Part shown: in pieces, positions 41,045 through 51,000 of the stretch
Numbering within the stretch: the stretch's first letter is position 1
Layout of the letters: each line of letters starts with the position of its first letter
Source of the DNA: Tetracentron sinense
Lineage: Eukaryota > Streptophyta > Magnoliopsida > Trochodendrales > Trochodendraceae
Length of the DNA: 64,000 nucleotides
Assembly: GCA_015143295.1 (NCBI GenBank)
Contig: CM026574.1
Location: 11,596,938-11,660,937, forward strand
Direction of reading: 5' to 3'
Program-made: the position numbers and the translations under genes
The notes under the pieces: generated by a model
Database searches by the model: none
The model's input: only the letters and a program-made list of their open reading frames with translations
What the model was told of the DNA's origin: nothing

Positions 41045-41056
41045 TGGTATCAGAGC
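41045..41056 (+). other. Primer binding site of element B
   Basis: TGGTATCAGAGC, complementary to the 3' end of initiator tRNA-Met, two bases after the LTR end. It primes minus-strand DNA synthesis. Confidence 0.95.
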
Positions 41057-41109
41057 TAGTTCACTGATAAGGCTAATCCCTTAAGTGTGATCCTGTATTA
41101 TCCGTGATC

Positions 41110-44100
41110 ATGAGTACTCTAAGAGAAGGAGGATCCGTCTCTCGTCCCCCACTTTTTGATGGAAATAATTATGCATACTGGAAAGCCAGAATGAGAGCCT
41201 TTCTCAAATCAATTGACGAGAGAATTTGGATGTCTATACAGAATGGGTGGACTACGCCCGTAAAAACTGTAGGTGATTTGACTGTCGTCAAATATTCTGA
41301 TGAATGGACCAGAGAAGAGCTTGATTCAAGTGGATGGAACACTAAAGGTCTCAATGCTATCTTTACTGCAGTCACTGCTGAGGAATTCAGACGAATTTCT
41401 TCATGTGAAACAGCAAAGGAGGCTTGGGACATTCTTGAAATTACCCATGAGGGTACTACCACTGTTAAAATCTCAAAACTCCAAATGTTAACCACCAAAT
41501 TTGAACATTTAAACATGGACGACAATGACACTTTTGATGAATTCTATGCAAAACTTAGTGACATTGTCAACGCTAGTTTCAATTTAGGTGAGAAAATATC
41601 TGAGTCCAAAATAGTTAGAAAAGTCCTTAGATCTCTCCCAGAGAGATTTCAACCCAAAGTCACTGCAATCGAAGAGAGTAAAAATGTTGACTCTCTGAAG
41701 ATTGAGGAATTGGTTGGATCACTCCAAACCTATGAACTCAATCTACGTCCATCCAAGAAGAATAAATCTTTAGCCTTGAAAACCATCAAGGAAACTTTGG
41801 ATGAGGATGACAGTGATGGAGAAATGAATGAGGAAGAAATGGCTCTTTTCGTTAAAAAATTTCGAAAATTTTTTAGAACGAAAAAGAGGTTTAATCCCAA
41901 ACAGGGAGGAAAATCTTTTGATAAGTCAAAGTCTAAGCCCTGGGAAAACAAGAAAAATTCCAAAAGTGGCGACAAGAAATCCCAAGGTGTTCAATGTTAT
42001 GAATGCCATGGCTTCGGTCATATTTCACCTAACTGTCCTAACAAGAAGAAGAGTAAGGGCAAGGTGATGAATGCCTGTTGGGATGACAGTGATTCCGAGA
42101 ATGAAGAATCGAACAGTTCCTCTTCAAATGAAGATACTGGAAATCATACGGCTTTCACTGTTTCCCTATCTGGGATTCTTGAGACTACCTCTGCGGTTGA
42201 TGAAAAGGATAGAAGTGATGAAAGTATTCATACTGAGTCAAGTGATGACTTACAGAAGAGTCAAACTGACTCTGAAAGTGATGAAGATTTGAAAACAACT
42301 TATGATAAGTTGTATGCTGAAAGTTTAAAACTGACTAAAACAAAAATCTCTTTGAGCAAAAAACTCAAATTCATTCAAAATGAAAGAGATATCTGTAAAC
42401 TAGTAGCAGAAGAGAAGAGTGCACTAGTTAGTCAGTTGGAAAATGAAAAAGAAGCATTTGTTATAAAAGTTCAATGTCTTTTGGAAGAGAATGTCTCATT
42501 GACTAATGTGGTCAGAAAATTAGAAAATGAAAGAGACACTTCCATGAAAGAAATTGAAGAGTTAAAAACTCTGCATATGGAGCTGGAAACTTTTAAAGTC
42601 TCTCTTGTTGATAAGGTGAAATTTCTTGAAAAAGAACACCAAATTACCCTTAAAGACAAGACTGACTTGATTCAGAAGGTCTATACTCTTGAAAAAGAAT
42701 TGAGAATGTTTGGTAACACCAGCTGCCTAGATGAATTAGTCAGAAAGTATGGATCAAATTCTAGTAGATCTGGGATAGGACATGTTGACACACCAACTGG
42801 TCCTTTAGCTGTTGGAACAATGGCTAGTGCAGTGTTTGAGCCAATACATTCTGAATCCAAAGAAAATTTACCTTCTACATCAAGTACTAAGGCTTATACA
42901 AATATTGTAAAGCCGAGAAATACAGCTCCTAGAGTGAATGCTTTAAGGAATCAAATTCCAGTTAGAAGAAATCTTCCTCCTCTACCAAGATTCATACCCA
43001 CATGTCACTTTTGTGGTGTGAGAGGTCACATTCGACCTAATTGTAATGCATTTAGGAGAGCTCCCCAAAATGGTTCATGGAACCAAAATCTGAGTCAAGG
43101 GACTCTTCAAAGGCAGATTCAGGTTCTAGCTGAAAAGTCTAGAATGTTGAGCGATGATGTTAACAGAATTGCTCAAATCTCTAGGACAAGGACTGGTCAA
43201 TTTATTCCAAATGATTATTCAAGAGGAAATAATTTGACTTATCACAAAACTAGAACTGAACAAAACAGAAAAAGGTCAAGGAGGACAAAAAGGAAAAAGG
43301 TCTCTACTACACAGATTAATGATCAAAGATCTAAACAAAGTTTAAAGACTGTGTATGTGAGAAAGGAAGACCTTAAGTGCTTTGTCATTCATACTGCCTT
43401 GAAAGCCCAAAACACAGAAATGTGGTACTTCGATAGTGGGTGTTCTCGGCATATGACAGGTAACAAGTCCTTATTTATTCAATTTGAGGACTGTCCTGAT
43501 GGGACTGTTACTTTTGGTGATGGAAGCAAGTCATTAGTCAAAGGAAAGGGTATCATCAATTCACCAGGCATACCTAAATTGAAAGATGCCTTGTTTGTTG
43601 AAGGACTGAAAGCTAATTTAATTAGCATAAGTCAACTATGTGATGATAATCATGCTGTGCACTTTACCCAAAATAAATGCTTAGTCATTAATGGTAAAGG
43701 TAAGTGTGTTCTAGAAGGATTGAGAACCACTGACAATTGCTACGGCTTAACTCCCAGTACTATTCCCTCAAATGTCTGTTATAAGACTAGAATTGAGGAG
43801 GTTGATTTGTGGCACCGAAGACTAGGTCACATGAACTTCAAAGACCTATGTAAAATCTCTAAGCAAGAGCTTGTGAGAGGTGTTCCCAAACTAGGAAAGC
43901 CTTCTACTGCTGTGTGTGGGCCATGTCAAATTGGTAAACAAATTAGGACCCCACATAAGAAGACTTCAAGTATTGCTACTTCATATCCACTGGAATTAAT
44001 TCATATGGACCTTATGGGTCCTACAAGAACTGAAAGTCTAGGTGGAAAGCGATACATCCTAGTCATGGTTGATGATTTCTCTAGAATGTCTTGGGTGGCA

Positions 44101-46425
44101 TTTATAAGAGAGAAATCCGATGCTTTTGACAATTTCAAAAGTATTTGCTTGAAAATTCAAAATGAGAAAAGATGCCCAATCACTCGAATTCGAAGTGATC
44201 ATGGAAAGGAGTTTGAAAACTCTAAGTACAATGACTTTTGTGATGAGTCTGGTATCAAACATGAATTTTCTGCACCTATTACACCTCAGCAGAATGGTGT
44301 AGTAGAGAGGAAGAACAGGGTTCTCCAAGAGATGGCTAGAGTTATGCTTCATAGCAACAATCTAGCTTCTCATTTCTGGGCTGAGGCAGTTCACACTGCT
44401 TGCTATATAGTTAATAGAGTTTTTGTAAGACCTGGAACAAGGAAAACCCCATATGAGTTGTGGAATAACAAGAAACCTAGTGTAAAGTACTTTCGAGAAT
44501 TCGGAAGTAAATGCTATATCCTTAAGGATAGAGAGCAACTGGGAAAATTTGAATCCCGGAGTGATGAAGGGATATTTCTTGGGTATTCCACCAACAGTAG
44601 AGCTTATCGAGTGTATAACTTGAGAACCTCTACAATTATGGAGTCCATAAATGTAATTGTGGATGACTCTGGTGTTGAAAATGTGCAATGTGAGGATGAT
44701 GAAAGTGCTGAAAATGAAGATGTTGAAATTATTTCAACTTCACCTATTGATAAGCAAACATCTCCATTAAAACCTACACATCCTAGGGTCATGAGTCCTC
44801 ACACCTCCACTGATATTATTGGTGATGTTGAAAGTGGAGTGAGAACGAGGAAACAAATTGAAAATGAAGTTAGCTACATTTGCTATACTTCATCTTTTGA
44901 ACCCAAGAATGTAGCTGAAGCTCTTGCAGATGATAATTGGATAAATGCAATGCAAGAAGAGTTACTTCAGTTTACTAGGAATGATGTTTGGTATTTAGTA
45001 CCAAGGCCTAATAATACAAATGTGATAGGTACCAAATGGATTTTCAAGAACAAATCTGATGAAAAAGGTACTATCATAAGAAATAAGGCTAGGTTAGTTG
45101 CACAAGGATATACCCAAATTGAAGGTATTGACTTCGATGAAACTTTTGCTCCTGTAGCCAGACTAGAATCAATAAGAATTCTTCTAGCTGTGGCTTGTAA
45201 TATGAAATTCAAACTTTTTCAAATGGATGTTAAGAGTGCCTTTCTGAATGGCATTCTACATGAAGAAGTCTATGTGGAACAACCAAAAGGGTTTGAAGAT
45301 CCACATCACCTTGATCAAGTTTATCGACTAAAAAGGGCCCTCTATGGTTTAAAACAAGCTCCAAGAGCTTGGTATGAGAGGCTGACTACTTATCTCTTGG
45401 AAAACGGATTTTCGAGAGGGGGAGTAGACAGAACCCTTTTCATAAAGAAGGTGAAAGGTGATATTGTCATCGCCCAGATATATGTTGATGACATAGTATT
45501 TGGTTCCACATTAGACTTACATGCTCATTCATTTGCTGAACAAATGAAAAATGAATTTGAAATGAGCATGGTTGGTGAGCTAAGTTTCTTCCTTGGTCTT
45601 CAGATCAAGCAATTGGATTCTGGGATCTCAGTATCTCAAATCAAATATGCAAAAAATTTAGTGAAGAAATTTGGAATGAGTTTTGCTAAGCATGCTAGGA
45701 CTCCTATGAGTACTACTATAAAACTTAGTAAAGATACTTCAGGGAAAGATGTCGATCAGACTAATTATAGAAGCATGATTGGTAGTTTGCTCTACCTAAC
45801 TGCTACTAGACCCGACATAGCCTTTAGTGTTGGAGCATGTGCCCGTTATCAAGCAAATCCCAAAGAGTCTCACTTAGTTGCTGTCAAGCGTATCATTCGC
45901 TATGTGAGTGGAACTTTGTCCTTAGGCCTCTGGTATTCTTTCGATACAAATGTCATTGTTGTGGGGTATTCTGATGCTGATTGGGCTGGAAATACTGATG
46001 ATAGGAAAAGCACCTCCGGCGGGTGTTTCTATATTGGAAACTGCTTGGTTGCTTGGCTTAGCAAAAAGCAGAATTCCATTTCCTTGTCTACAGCCGAGGC
46101 TGAGTATATAGCAGCTGGTAGTTGTTGCACCCAACTTCTGTGGATGAAACAGATGTTGAAGGATTATGGAATTGATCAAAGCACTATGATTGTGTATTGT
46201 GATAACACAAGTGCAATCAATATCTCCAAAAATCCTGTGCAACACTCTCGCACAAAGCATATAGACATTAGGCATCACTTCATCCGTGATCTTGTTGAGC
46301 AAAAAGTTGTGTCTATTGAGTATGTCCAAACAGAAAGTCAATATGCGGACATTCTCACAAAACCTTTAGATTCCCTTAGGTTTGAACTCCTTAGGAAATC
46401 CATCGGTTTGTGCGGAGTTGAGTAA
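41110..46425 (+). CDS. Gag-Pol polyprotein of element B, intact
   Basis: 1771 codons from ATG 41110 (an in-frame GTG at 41104 is not a plausible plant start) to TAA 46423. Gag: N-terminal domain with YWKARM near residue 20, zinc knuckle CX2CX4HX4C at 296-309, a coiled-coil-like acidic stretch (about 390-540) and a second knuckle at 632-645. Protease: DSG at 775-777. Integrase: HRRLGH zinc-binding part near 902, then D967, D1030 and E1066 (DX35E). Reverse transcriptase: from about 1275 with YVDD at 1458-1461. RNase H: DADWAG from 1622. No stop or frameshift interrupts it. Gag and Pol share one frame, so the ratio must be set by processing or other means; no frameshift site is evident. Confidence 0.96.
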   Translation: MSTLREGGSVSRPPLFDGNNYAYWKARMRAFLKSIDERIWMSIQNGWTTPVKTVGDLTVVKYSDEWTREELDSSGWNTKGLNAIFTAVTAEEFRRISSCETAKEAWDILEITHEGTTTVKISKLQMLTTKFEHLNMDDNDTFDEFYAKLSDIVNASFNLGEKISESKIVRKVLRSLPERFQPKVTAIEESKNVDSLKIEELVGSLQTYELNLRPSKKNKSLALKTIKETLDEDDSDGEMNEEEMALFVKKFRKFFRTKKRFNPKQGGKSFDKSKSKPWENKKNSKSGDKKSQGVQCYECHGFGHISPNCPNKKKSKGKVMNACWDDSDSENEESNSSSSNEDTGNHTAFTVSLSGILETTSAVDEKDRSDESIHTESSDDLQKSQTDSESDEDLKTTYDKLYAESLKLTKTKISLSKKLKFIQNERDICKLVAEEKSALVSQLENEKEAFVIKVQCLLEENVSLTNVVRKLENERDTSMKEIEELKTLHMELETFKVSLVDKVKFLEKEHQITLKDKTDLIQKVYTLEKELRMFGNTSCLDELVRKYGSNSSRSGIGHVDTPTGPLAVGTMASAVFEPIHSESKENLPSTSSTKAYTNIVKPRNTAPRVNALRNQIPVRRNLPPLPRFIPTCHFCGVRGHIRPNCNAFRRAPQNGSWNQNLSQGTLQRQIQVLAEKSRMLSDDVNRIAQISRTRTGQFIPNDYSRGNNLTYHKTRTEQNRKRSRRTKRKKVSTTQINDQRSKQSLKTVYVRKEDLKCFVIHTALKAQNTEMWYFDSGCSRHMTGNKSLFIQFEDCPDGTVTFGDGSKSLVKGKGIINSPGIPKLKDALFVEGLKANLISISQLCDDNHAVHFTQNKCLVINGKGKCVLEGLRTTDNCYGLTPSTIPSNVCYKTRIEEVDLWHRRLGHMNFKDLCKISKQELVRGVPKLGKPSTAVCGPCQIGKQIRTPHKKTSSIATSYPLELIHMDLMGPTRTESLGGKRYILVMVDDFSRMSWVAFIREKSDAFDNFKSICLKIQNEKRCPITRIRSDHGKEFENSKYNDFCDESGIKHEFSAPITPQQNGVVERKNRVLQEMARVMLHSNNLASHFWAEAVHTACYIVNRVFVRPGTRKTPYELWNNKKPSVKYFREFGSKCYILKDREQLGKFESRSDEGIFLGYSTNSRAYRVYNLRTSTIMESINVIVDDSGVENVQCEDDESAENEDVEIISTSPIDKQTSPLKPTHPRVMSPHTSTDIIGDVESGVRTRKQIENEVSYICYTSSFEPKNVAEALADDNWINAMQEELLQFTRNDVWYLVPRPNNTNVIGTKWIFKNKSDEKGTIIRNKARLVAQGYTQIEGIDFDETFAPVARLESIRILLAVACNMKFKLFQMDVKSAFLNGILHEEVYVEQPKGFEDPHHLDQVYRLKRALYGLKQAPRAWYERLTTYLLENGFSRGGVDRTLFIKKVKGDIVIAQIYVDDIVFGSTLDLHAHSFAEQMKNEFEMSMVGELSFFLGLQIKQLDSGISVSQIKYAKNLVKKFGMSFAKHARTPMSTTIKLSKDTSGKDVDQTNYRSMIGSLLYLTATRPDIAFSVGACARYQANPKESHLVAVKRIIRYVSGTLSLGLWYSFDTNVIVVGYSDADWAGNTDDRKSTSGGCFYIGNCLVAWLSKKQNSISLSTAEAEYIAAGSCCTQLLWMKQMLKDYGIDQSTMIVYCDNTSAINISKNPVQHSRTKHIDIRHHFIRDLVEQKVVSIEYVQTESQYADILTKPLDSLRFELLRKSIGLCGVE

Positions 46426-47556
46426 TGGTGTACTTGTTTTATAGCCTATGTGTTTTTCATGTTCTATTTAAGTCATAGAGCTATTTTTTTTGTTATTTTC
46501 TTTAAGTAATAAAAATCCAAAAACATTCAAAAAATTGAAAAATATTGCAAAAAATAATGTGGTTGTATGACCTTATTTATCCTATCTTTTAGCTTAATGT
46601 TATTTCCTTGAAATCATATTTAACTATATAATCCAAGGATAAATATATCATAGGATTGAATAAAATAGGAAAGTTCAATTGTTGGTTTGATCTTGTGATT
46701 GAATTTGGTCATGCTAATTAACCTCAGTTAGAGTTGAGCATACAATGATGTTCTAATTTGCACAAGCACTCTGATTGATTCTTTAGATGGTTTTAGTTCC
46801 TAAATAAAGGTTCTGATATTATACCATATGGTTCCCTAGATTAATCAAATCTAGTATAACCAATGTCATAAAAATTCCATAAGGTGAGCCCCCTAGATAT
46901 AAAAATTATTGACATGGAGAGGACTACCTGTGAGTTTGTGTGATAGCTACTAGTGAATGCAAACAGTAAGTAATGGCTACCTAGACAAACAGTAGGTATC
47001 TATATGGATTGCTAGTGTGAAAGCCCCTACTGTCATTAGAAAGAGCTACCTTCTCACTTGAGTGAAAGTCACCAGTGTGCTAGTGTCTATATATATGTGT
47101 ACTCCAAAAAGAATTTACATAATGAGTACAATTTGACTGAAAAAGAAATGAAATAATTTATTAGTCAAATATGGGGTAAAAATTGCTCATCAGATAAATA
47201 TGGATGATTATTGGTTTTAACACTAGTTTTTGAAAATTTTAGAGTCCCATTTGATATATAATGTCAAAATCTAGATTAAGGAAGGAAACCAATTCAACGA
47301 GTCAAGTTATGAATTTTGATTTCATATTCACATTACTTCTAATTGTATCTTGACTCTGATTGTGAATTTGATGCAAATACCATATTTAATCACCGGTGAA
47401 AATCAATTAATGTTTTCATAATCCTTGTTTATGCCTATACTTGATATATCAATTCTTGGGTGATTATTATCTATGATTTTGATGAAATCACATATTGCAA
47501 ATTTTTTTATGAGTTGGTCATTTTGAGGTGAAAATGTATTTTAAATGTTCCATTGG
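46426..47556 (+). other. Non-coding region between pol and second ORF
   Basis: About 1.1 kb without ORF. It contains words shared with element C downstream of its gag: AAAAATCCAAAAACATT (about 46510), TGAATGCAAACAGTA, GGCTACCTAG and ACAGTAGGTATCTAT (about 46957-47002). These include short hairpin-forming units of TAGTGTGAAAG type up to about 47090. Confidence 0.7.
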
Positions 47557-47574
47557 TTGAGGGGGAGAAAAGGT
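47557..47574 (+). other. Internal polypurine tract 1
   Basis: TTGAGGGGGAGAAAAGG. Multiple polypurine tracts are a Sirevirus feature; this one precedes the internal palindromes. A relative lies in element C at 63938-63949. Confidence 0.65.
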
Positions 47575-47608
47575 TTTAACTGTGAAAATTTTTGAAAAAA
47601 TTTTCAGA

Positions 47609-47668
47609 GCACCGATCGCTCGGTGCTAAAGACCGATCGATCGGTCTTTCGTGAACAGGGTTATAAAA
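47609..47668 (+). promoter_or_regulatory. Internal palindromes and TATA-like box before the second ORF
   Basis: Two palindromes of the LTR type recur outside the LTR. ACCGATCGCTCGGT at 47611-47624 sits within GC arms extending both sides. ACCGATCGATCGGT at 47632-47645 is extended to a perfect 22-bp palindrome (47628-47649) by AAAG and CTTT. TTATAAAA follows at 47661-47668, about 200 bp before the second ORF. A weaker copy, AGCGATCTCTCGGT, is at 47714-47727. The layout copies the LTR promoter on a smaller scale. Confidence 0.6.
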
Positions 47669-47867
47669 CCCTCATTTCTATTTTTTTTTGTTCACTTGTT
47701 CTCCGATCTCCAGAGCGATCTCTCGGTTTCCTCTCCTCCAAATCTTTCCTACGAACATTCCATTCTACTCTAAAGGTTTCCCAAGGATCTAAAAGGTAAG
47801 AGTTGTGCATTTTCTTTGCTTTAGATTGATTTTCTCATCTAGGGCATCATTTCTTGCATTTTCTTCA

Positions 47868-49157
47868 ATGGCGTTCGTTTTGTCGTTAATCCTACTTGCA
47901 TATCTCATGTCTGGCATCCCCAAACGTCGGAGGTTGGTCCTCAACAACCAAGAGGATCCTCCTCAAGATGAGGAAAACCTAGAGCCCTTTACTTTCACTC
48001 CAATAGGGCATGGTATTTCCATAGGGGACAGGCCAATTCGTAGAATGATTGATTCTACAAATGAGAATCGTCAAAAATCTCTGGCTGATAAAACTCGGAA
48101 AAATAAAGGAAAAGCTTCATCTTCCCAGTCTAGTAAGTTATCCCAGTTTATCAGTCCTACTGCTGCTCAACTCTATAGTGAGTATTTTAGTAAGAAAGGT
48201 GTTATGGTTGAAAGGGACATCCATATTTCTGATTTTGGTGATTATTATCTTCCTACTCTGATTTCCGATCGTCAATGGGAAGGTATACTTACCTTATCCG
48301 GTCCTGCTTCTGTCCAGTTAGTTAGAGAATTTTACTCTAATTTTTCTGAAATCAACCAGAAAAAATGGTCATTCAAATCTCGAGCATTAGAACAATCTGT
48401 TATCATAAATGCTGATTTGGTTTCTAAATTCCTTGGATGTCCTAGAGTTCCAAATGCATATTATCCTTATAATTATAAAACTGATGAGGATAAAGACTCC
48501 ATGGAACATGTAGTTACCTTTCTAAGTGGTACTCCTTCGTTTTGGGTTGGGTCTCTTATTGAAGTGGCGAAACTCACTAAGGATGCTAGACTAGTAAACC
48601 TTGTTATGAGTGCAAATATCCATCCAAAGGTTCATACTGCGGACCTTAGGGAAGAAAGAGCTAGATTTTTGTTTAGTCTTCTACGTGGGCGTGATATTGA
48701 TCTTGCCGCTCACATCATTGACTTGATGATCCAAGCCCATCAAACTAATACAGCAGTTGGAGCCCTACCATTTGGTTCACTCATCACTAAACTTCTTGGT
48801 TCTCAAGGAGTTATCGCTCCTCCTGGTGTTCCAACTCGAGTTCCTAAGGGTCCAATCACCAAAAAGACCCTAGCTCAGAGTTTTTCACATGCCTCAGTTC
48901 GAGATACAGAGGAGGGAGCAGAAGTTGGTGCTGGGTCATCTCGTCCTCCTCCTACCACTATGGACGATCTTGGGAGGATGATGAGAGAGATGCAGATGGA
49001 TCTCAGGACTCATATTTCTTCATACGAGGAGTTTACTACAGAGGTTCGTGGTCGACTTGGATCTCTCGATGCAGCAGTGCTTGGAGTACAGAGAGATGTT
49101 CGAGATTTTCGAACTTACTATGAGTCACAGCTCACTTCTGATGATGAGCAAGAGTGA
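47868..49157 (+). CDS. Second ORF in env position of element B
   Basis: 429 codons from ATG 47868 to TGA 49155; the same frame is open from 47805 but without an earlier ATG. Residues 1-15 are hydrophobic (MAFVLSLILLAYLMS) and could be a signal anchor, followed by basic KRRR. The middle (about 90-290; LVREFYSNFSE, SVIINADLVSKFLGCPR, FLFSLLRGRDIDLAAHII) resembles the plant 'putative plant transposon protein' domain (Pfam Transposase_32, from memory). The C-terminal part is acidic and coiled-coil-like. SIRE-type elements carry an env-like ORF here, but I see no convincing envelope features such as a C-terminal membrane anchor. GGTAAG (47795) and TTTAG (47824) could bound a short leader intron. 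Function unknown. Confidence 0.85.
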   Translation: MAFVLSLILLAYLMSGIPKRRRLVLNNQEDPPQDEENLEPFTFTPIGHGISIGDRPIRRMIDSTNENRQKSLADKTRKNKGKASSSQSSKLSQFISPTAAQLYSEYFSKKGVMVERDIHISDFGDYYLPTLISDRQWEGILTLSGPASVQLVREFYSNFSEINQKKWSFKSRALEQSVIINADLVSKFLGCPRVPNAYYPYNYKTDEDKDSMEHVVTFLSGTPSFWVGSLIEVAKLTKDARLVNLVMSANIHPKVHTADLREERARFLFSLLRGRDIDLAAHIIDLMIQAHQTNTAVGALPFGSLITKLLGSQGVIAPPGVPTRVPKGPITKKTLAQSFSHASVRDTEEGAEVGAGSSRPPPTTMDDLGRMMREMQMDLRTHISSYEEFTTEVRGRLGSLDAAVLGVQRDVRDFRTYYESQLTSDDEQE

Positions 49158-49723
49158 TGGTTCGTGATAGAAGTTGTTTTTTTTGTCGAGTGACAGACTT
49201 TGTTTACCATTTTGATGTACTTTGAATTGGTTGTACTTAGTACAAACCTTCTTGGTTATTATTGACTTGTTATGGATATATATATATTTGAATGGTTTAT
49301 GCTCCTTACTTTCTATCTCATCTCCTTTCAATGGTTTATGATTTTCTTTTCTAATCCACCTTTGGCATTTCGAGCCAAAAAGGGGGAGAATATGTTATGG
49401 ATGAGTTATGGATGATGAATGGTTATAGATTATGTTATGGATGATGAATTGTTCTTTTGGAATACTAACCTGTTATGGATTGTGAATGGTTTTGAATGGT
49501 TATACATATTTTCATCCTATATGTTATTTCCCATACTTCACAGGTTTTTGATTTAGCATGTGCAGGCAAACAGGTTCTAAGTTTGGTAAATCATGACAAG
49601 TTAACATGTCAACAGTCATGTAATTTTTTTTGAGTCATGTAAAGGTCAATTTTCCATTTTTGAATCAATTGGGAAAATTTGAACCTAGTATATGAATTAG
49701 TTTTGTTTTGTCCCGGAATTGCC
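49158..49723 (+). other. 3' non-coding region of element B
   Basis: Between the second ORF and the final polypurine tract. It holds short direct repeats of TTATGGATGATGAAT type and polypurine tract 2; no ORF. Confidence 0.6.
49377..49390 (+). other. Internal polypurine tract 2
   Basis: AAAAAGGGGGAGAA, 346 bp before the 3' LTR. A direct repeat region follows (ATGTTATGGATGATGAAT units, about 49391-49490). Confidence 0.65.
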
Positions 49724-49735
49724 AAAGGGGGAGAT
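49724..49735 (+). other. Primary polypurine tract of element B
   Basis: AAAGGGGGAGAT directly abuts the 3' LTR (TGTAAATCC at 49736), the standard position for priming plus-strand synthesis. Confidence 0.92.
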
Positions 49736-50969
49736 TGTAAATCCCTAAATAGATGTTGGCAAATTCCGTGATCATTAGATAGGTCAGTTGAGTCGAGTCC
49801 TCGAGTCATGTTCAACTTGTCAGAAAAGAAGAGAAGAGCTAAAGCTTAAAGAAGATAGAAGAAAGAGAAGAAAAAGGTTCTACTCCGGATCTAGACAGGT
49901 AATGGACTTAGAGACCCCTACCTAGGTTTGATTTGACTTAGATAACTCTAAAAATACCTAGGAGGATAGATTTAAGCCTACCAAAGTTATTTGATCTTAG
50001 TTGAATCAAATAAAAATAAAATGAATTAATTTTGGCAAAAATTCTGTCTCAACCGATCGCTCGGTATTGCGACCGATCGATCGGTGGCCTACCGAGCGAT
50101 CGGTGGCTATCGACTGGACTAAATATTTGTATGGGGAAAATTTCCAGAGAGATGTTTTAAGACCGAGCGATCGGTCATTAGAACCGATCGATCGGTTGTG
50201 AACCGAGCGATCGGTTGTGAGCACCGATCGATCGGTCCCCGTAAAAAGAATTTTTCTTTTTCTGGATTCTTTTTTTAACCCTATATAAACAACTTTTGAG
50301 AGACCTAATTCGTGTCTTTGATAATTTTTGAAAGAGTAGAGGTCTGAGAAACTCTTCTAGGGTTTTTCTAATTGTTTTTAATTAGATCTTTGTGATCCCT
50401 CCTCTTTCTTAGATCCTAGAGAATGCAAGTATAGATTAAAATCTTTGATCTTGCATTGTGTGATCTCAGATCTGTATGAGATCCCTCTAGGGTTTGAAAT
50501 TTACTAAATTGATTCACAACCCTACACCTTGTGTGTGTGTCCGGTGTTTGATCCGGAGCCTTCGTGGAAGGAGATCGATCGTGTGTGATCGTGGATTTGA
50601 AGTTGCTTGAAAAGATTTGGTCGGTGTGGAACCGAAGCTGCTAAGGCGGAGATCGAACCTGCTGGTTCGTGGAAATCAAGAGTAAGAGTCTATACCTAGG
50701 AACATAGTTTCTGTTTTGGTAAGGTCTTATCTTGTACTTGATATCTTTTCATAGTGAAGTTTATTGCTGGACAAGGTCCCGTGGTTTTTTTCCCGTTAGG
50801 GTTTTCCACGTAAAAATCTTCTGTGTTTGATTTGTGTGGATTGTCTGATTGAGTTAATCATTGATTTTTAAACATATTAATTGAAAAATTAAAATTGGTT
50901 AGAAATTATTAGATAGACCTATTCACCCCCCCTCTAGGTCTTAGAGATCATTGATCTGGATAAATTTCA
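49736..50969 (+). repeat. 3' LTR of element B
   Basis: 1234 bp, same length as the 5' LTR and no difference noticed. Palindromes at 50052-50236, TATA box at 50282. Followed by ATATG (50970-50974), the right TSD. Confidence 0.97.
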
Positions 50970-51000
50970 ATATGGAATTAACCCAAAAAAGAAAGATATA

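Larger units (their letters stand above)
39809..50969 (+). mobile_element. Complete Sirevirus-type Ty1/copia element B
   Basis: An 11161-bp element in this order: LTR (1234 bp), tRNA-Met-type primer site, gag-pol in one frame, about 1.4 kb of non-coding sequence, a second ORF in the env position, polypurine tracts, LTR (1234 bp), with a perfect ATATG TSD. The two LTRs have the same length and I found no difference between them, so insertion is very recent. The order protease-integrase-RT-RNase H places it in Ty1/copia (Pseudoviridae). The double zinc knuckle, long gag, extra 3' ORF and multiple polypurine tracts fit the Sirevirus lineage. All enzyme motifs are present, so it may be autonomous; activity is not shown. 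Confidence 0.96.
37693..50984. mobile_element. Mutator-like MITE, split by element B
   Basis: Left end GGGTTAATTCCATATCAG (37693) continues with GAACCCACTTAATTCTC, CATACAAG and TTCCTTTAACAGACC. The reverse complement of this block ends at 39808 and finishes at 50971-50984 on the far side of element B (GGAATTAACCC). Flanks AAAAGGGAA (37684-37692) and AAAAAAGAA (50985-50993) agree at 7 of 9, as for an aged 9-bp Mutator-type duplication. Without inserts it would be about 1 kb. No transposase. It also carries the hAT-type MITE at 38359-39535. Confidence 0.7.

Noticed and set aside
41104-41112. GTG at 41104 as start of gag-pol
   Set aside because: Plant translation starts at ATG; the first in-frame ATG is 41110. 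The same applies to 47805 (ATG at 47868) and 60751 (ATG at 60757).
47868-49157. Calling the second ORF a true envelope glycoprotein
   Set aside because: No C-terminal membrane anchor, no furin-type site in context, no cysteine-rich ectodomain; only its position suggests env.
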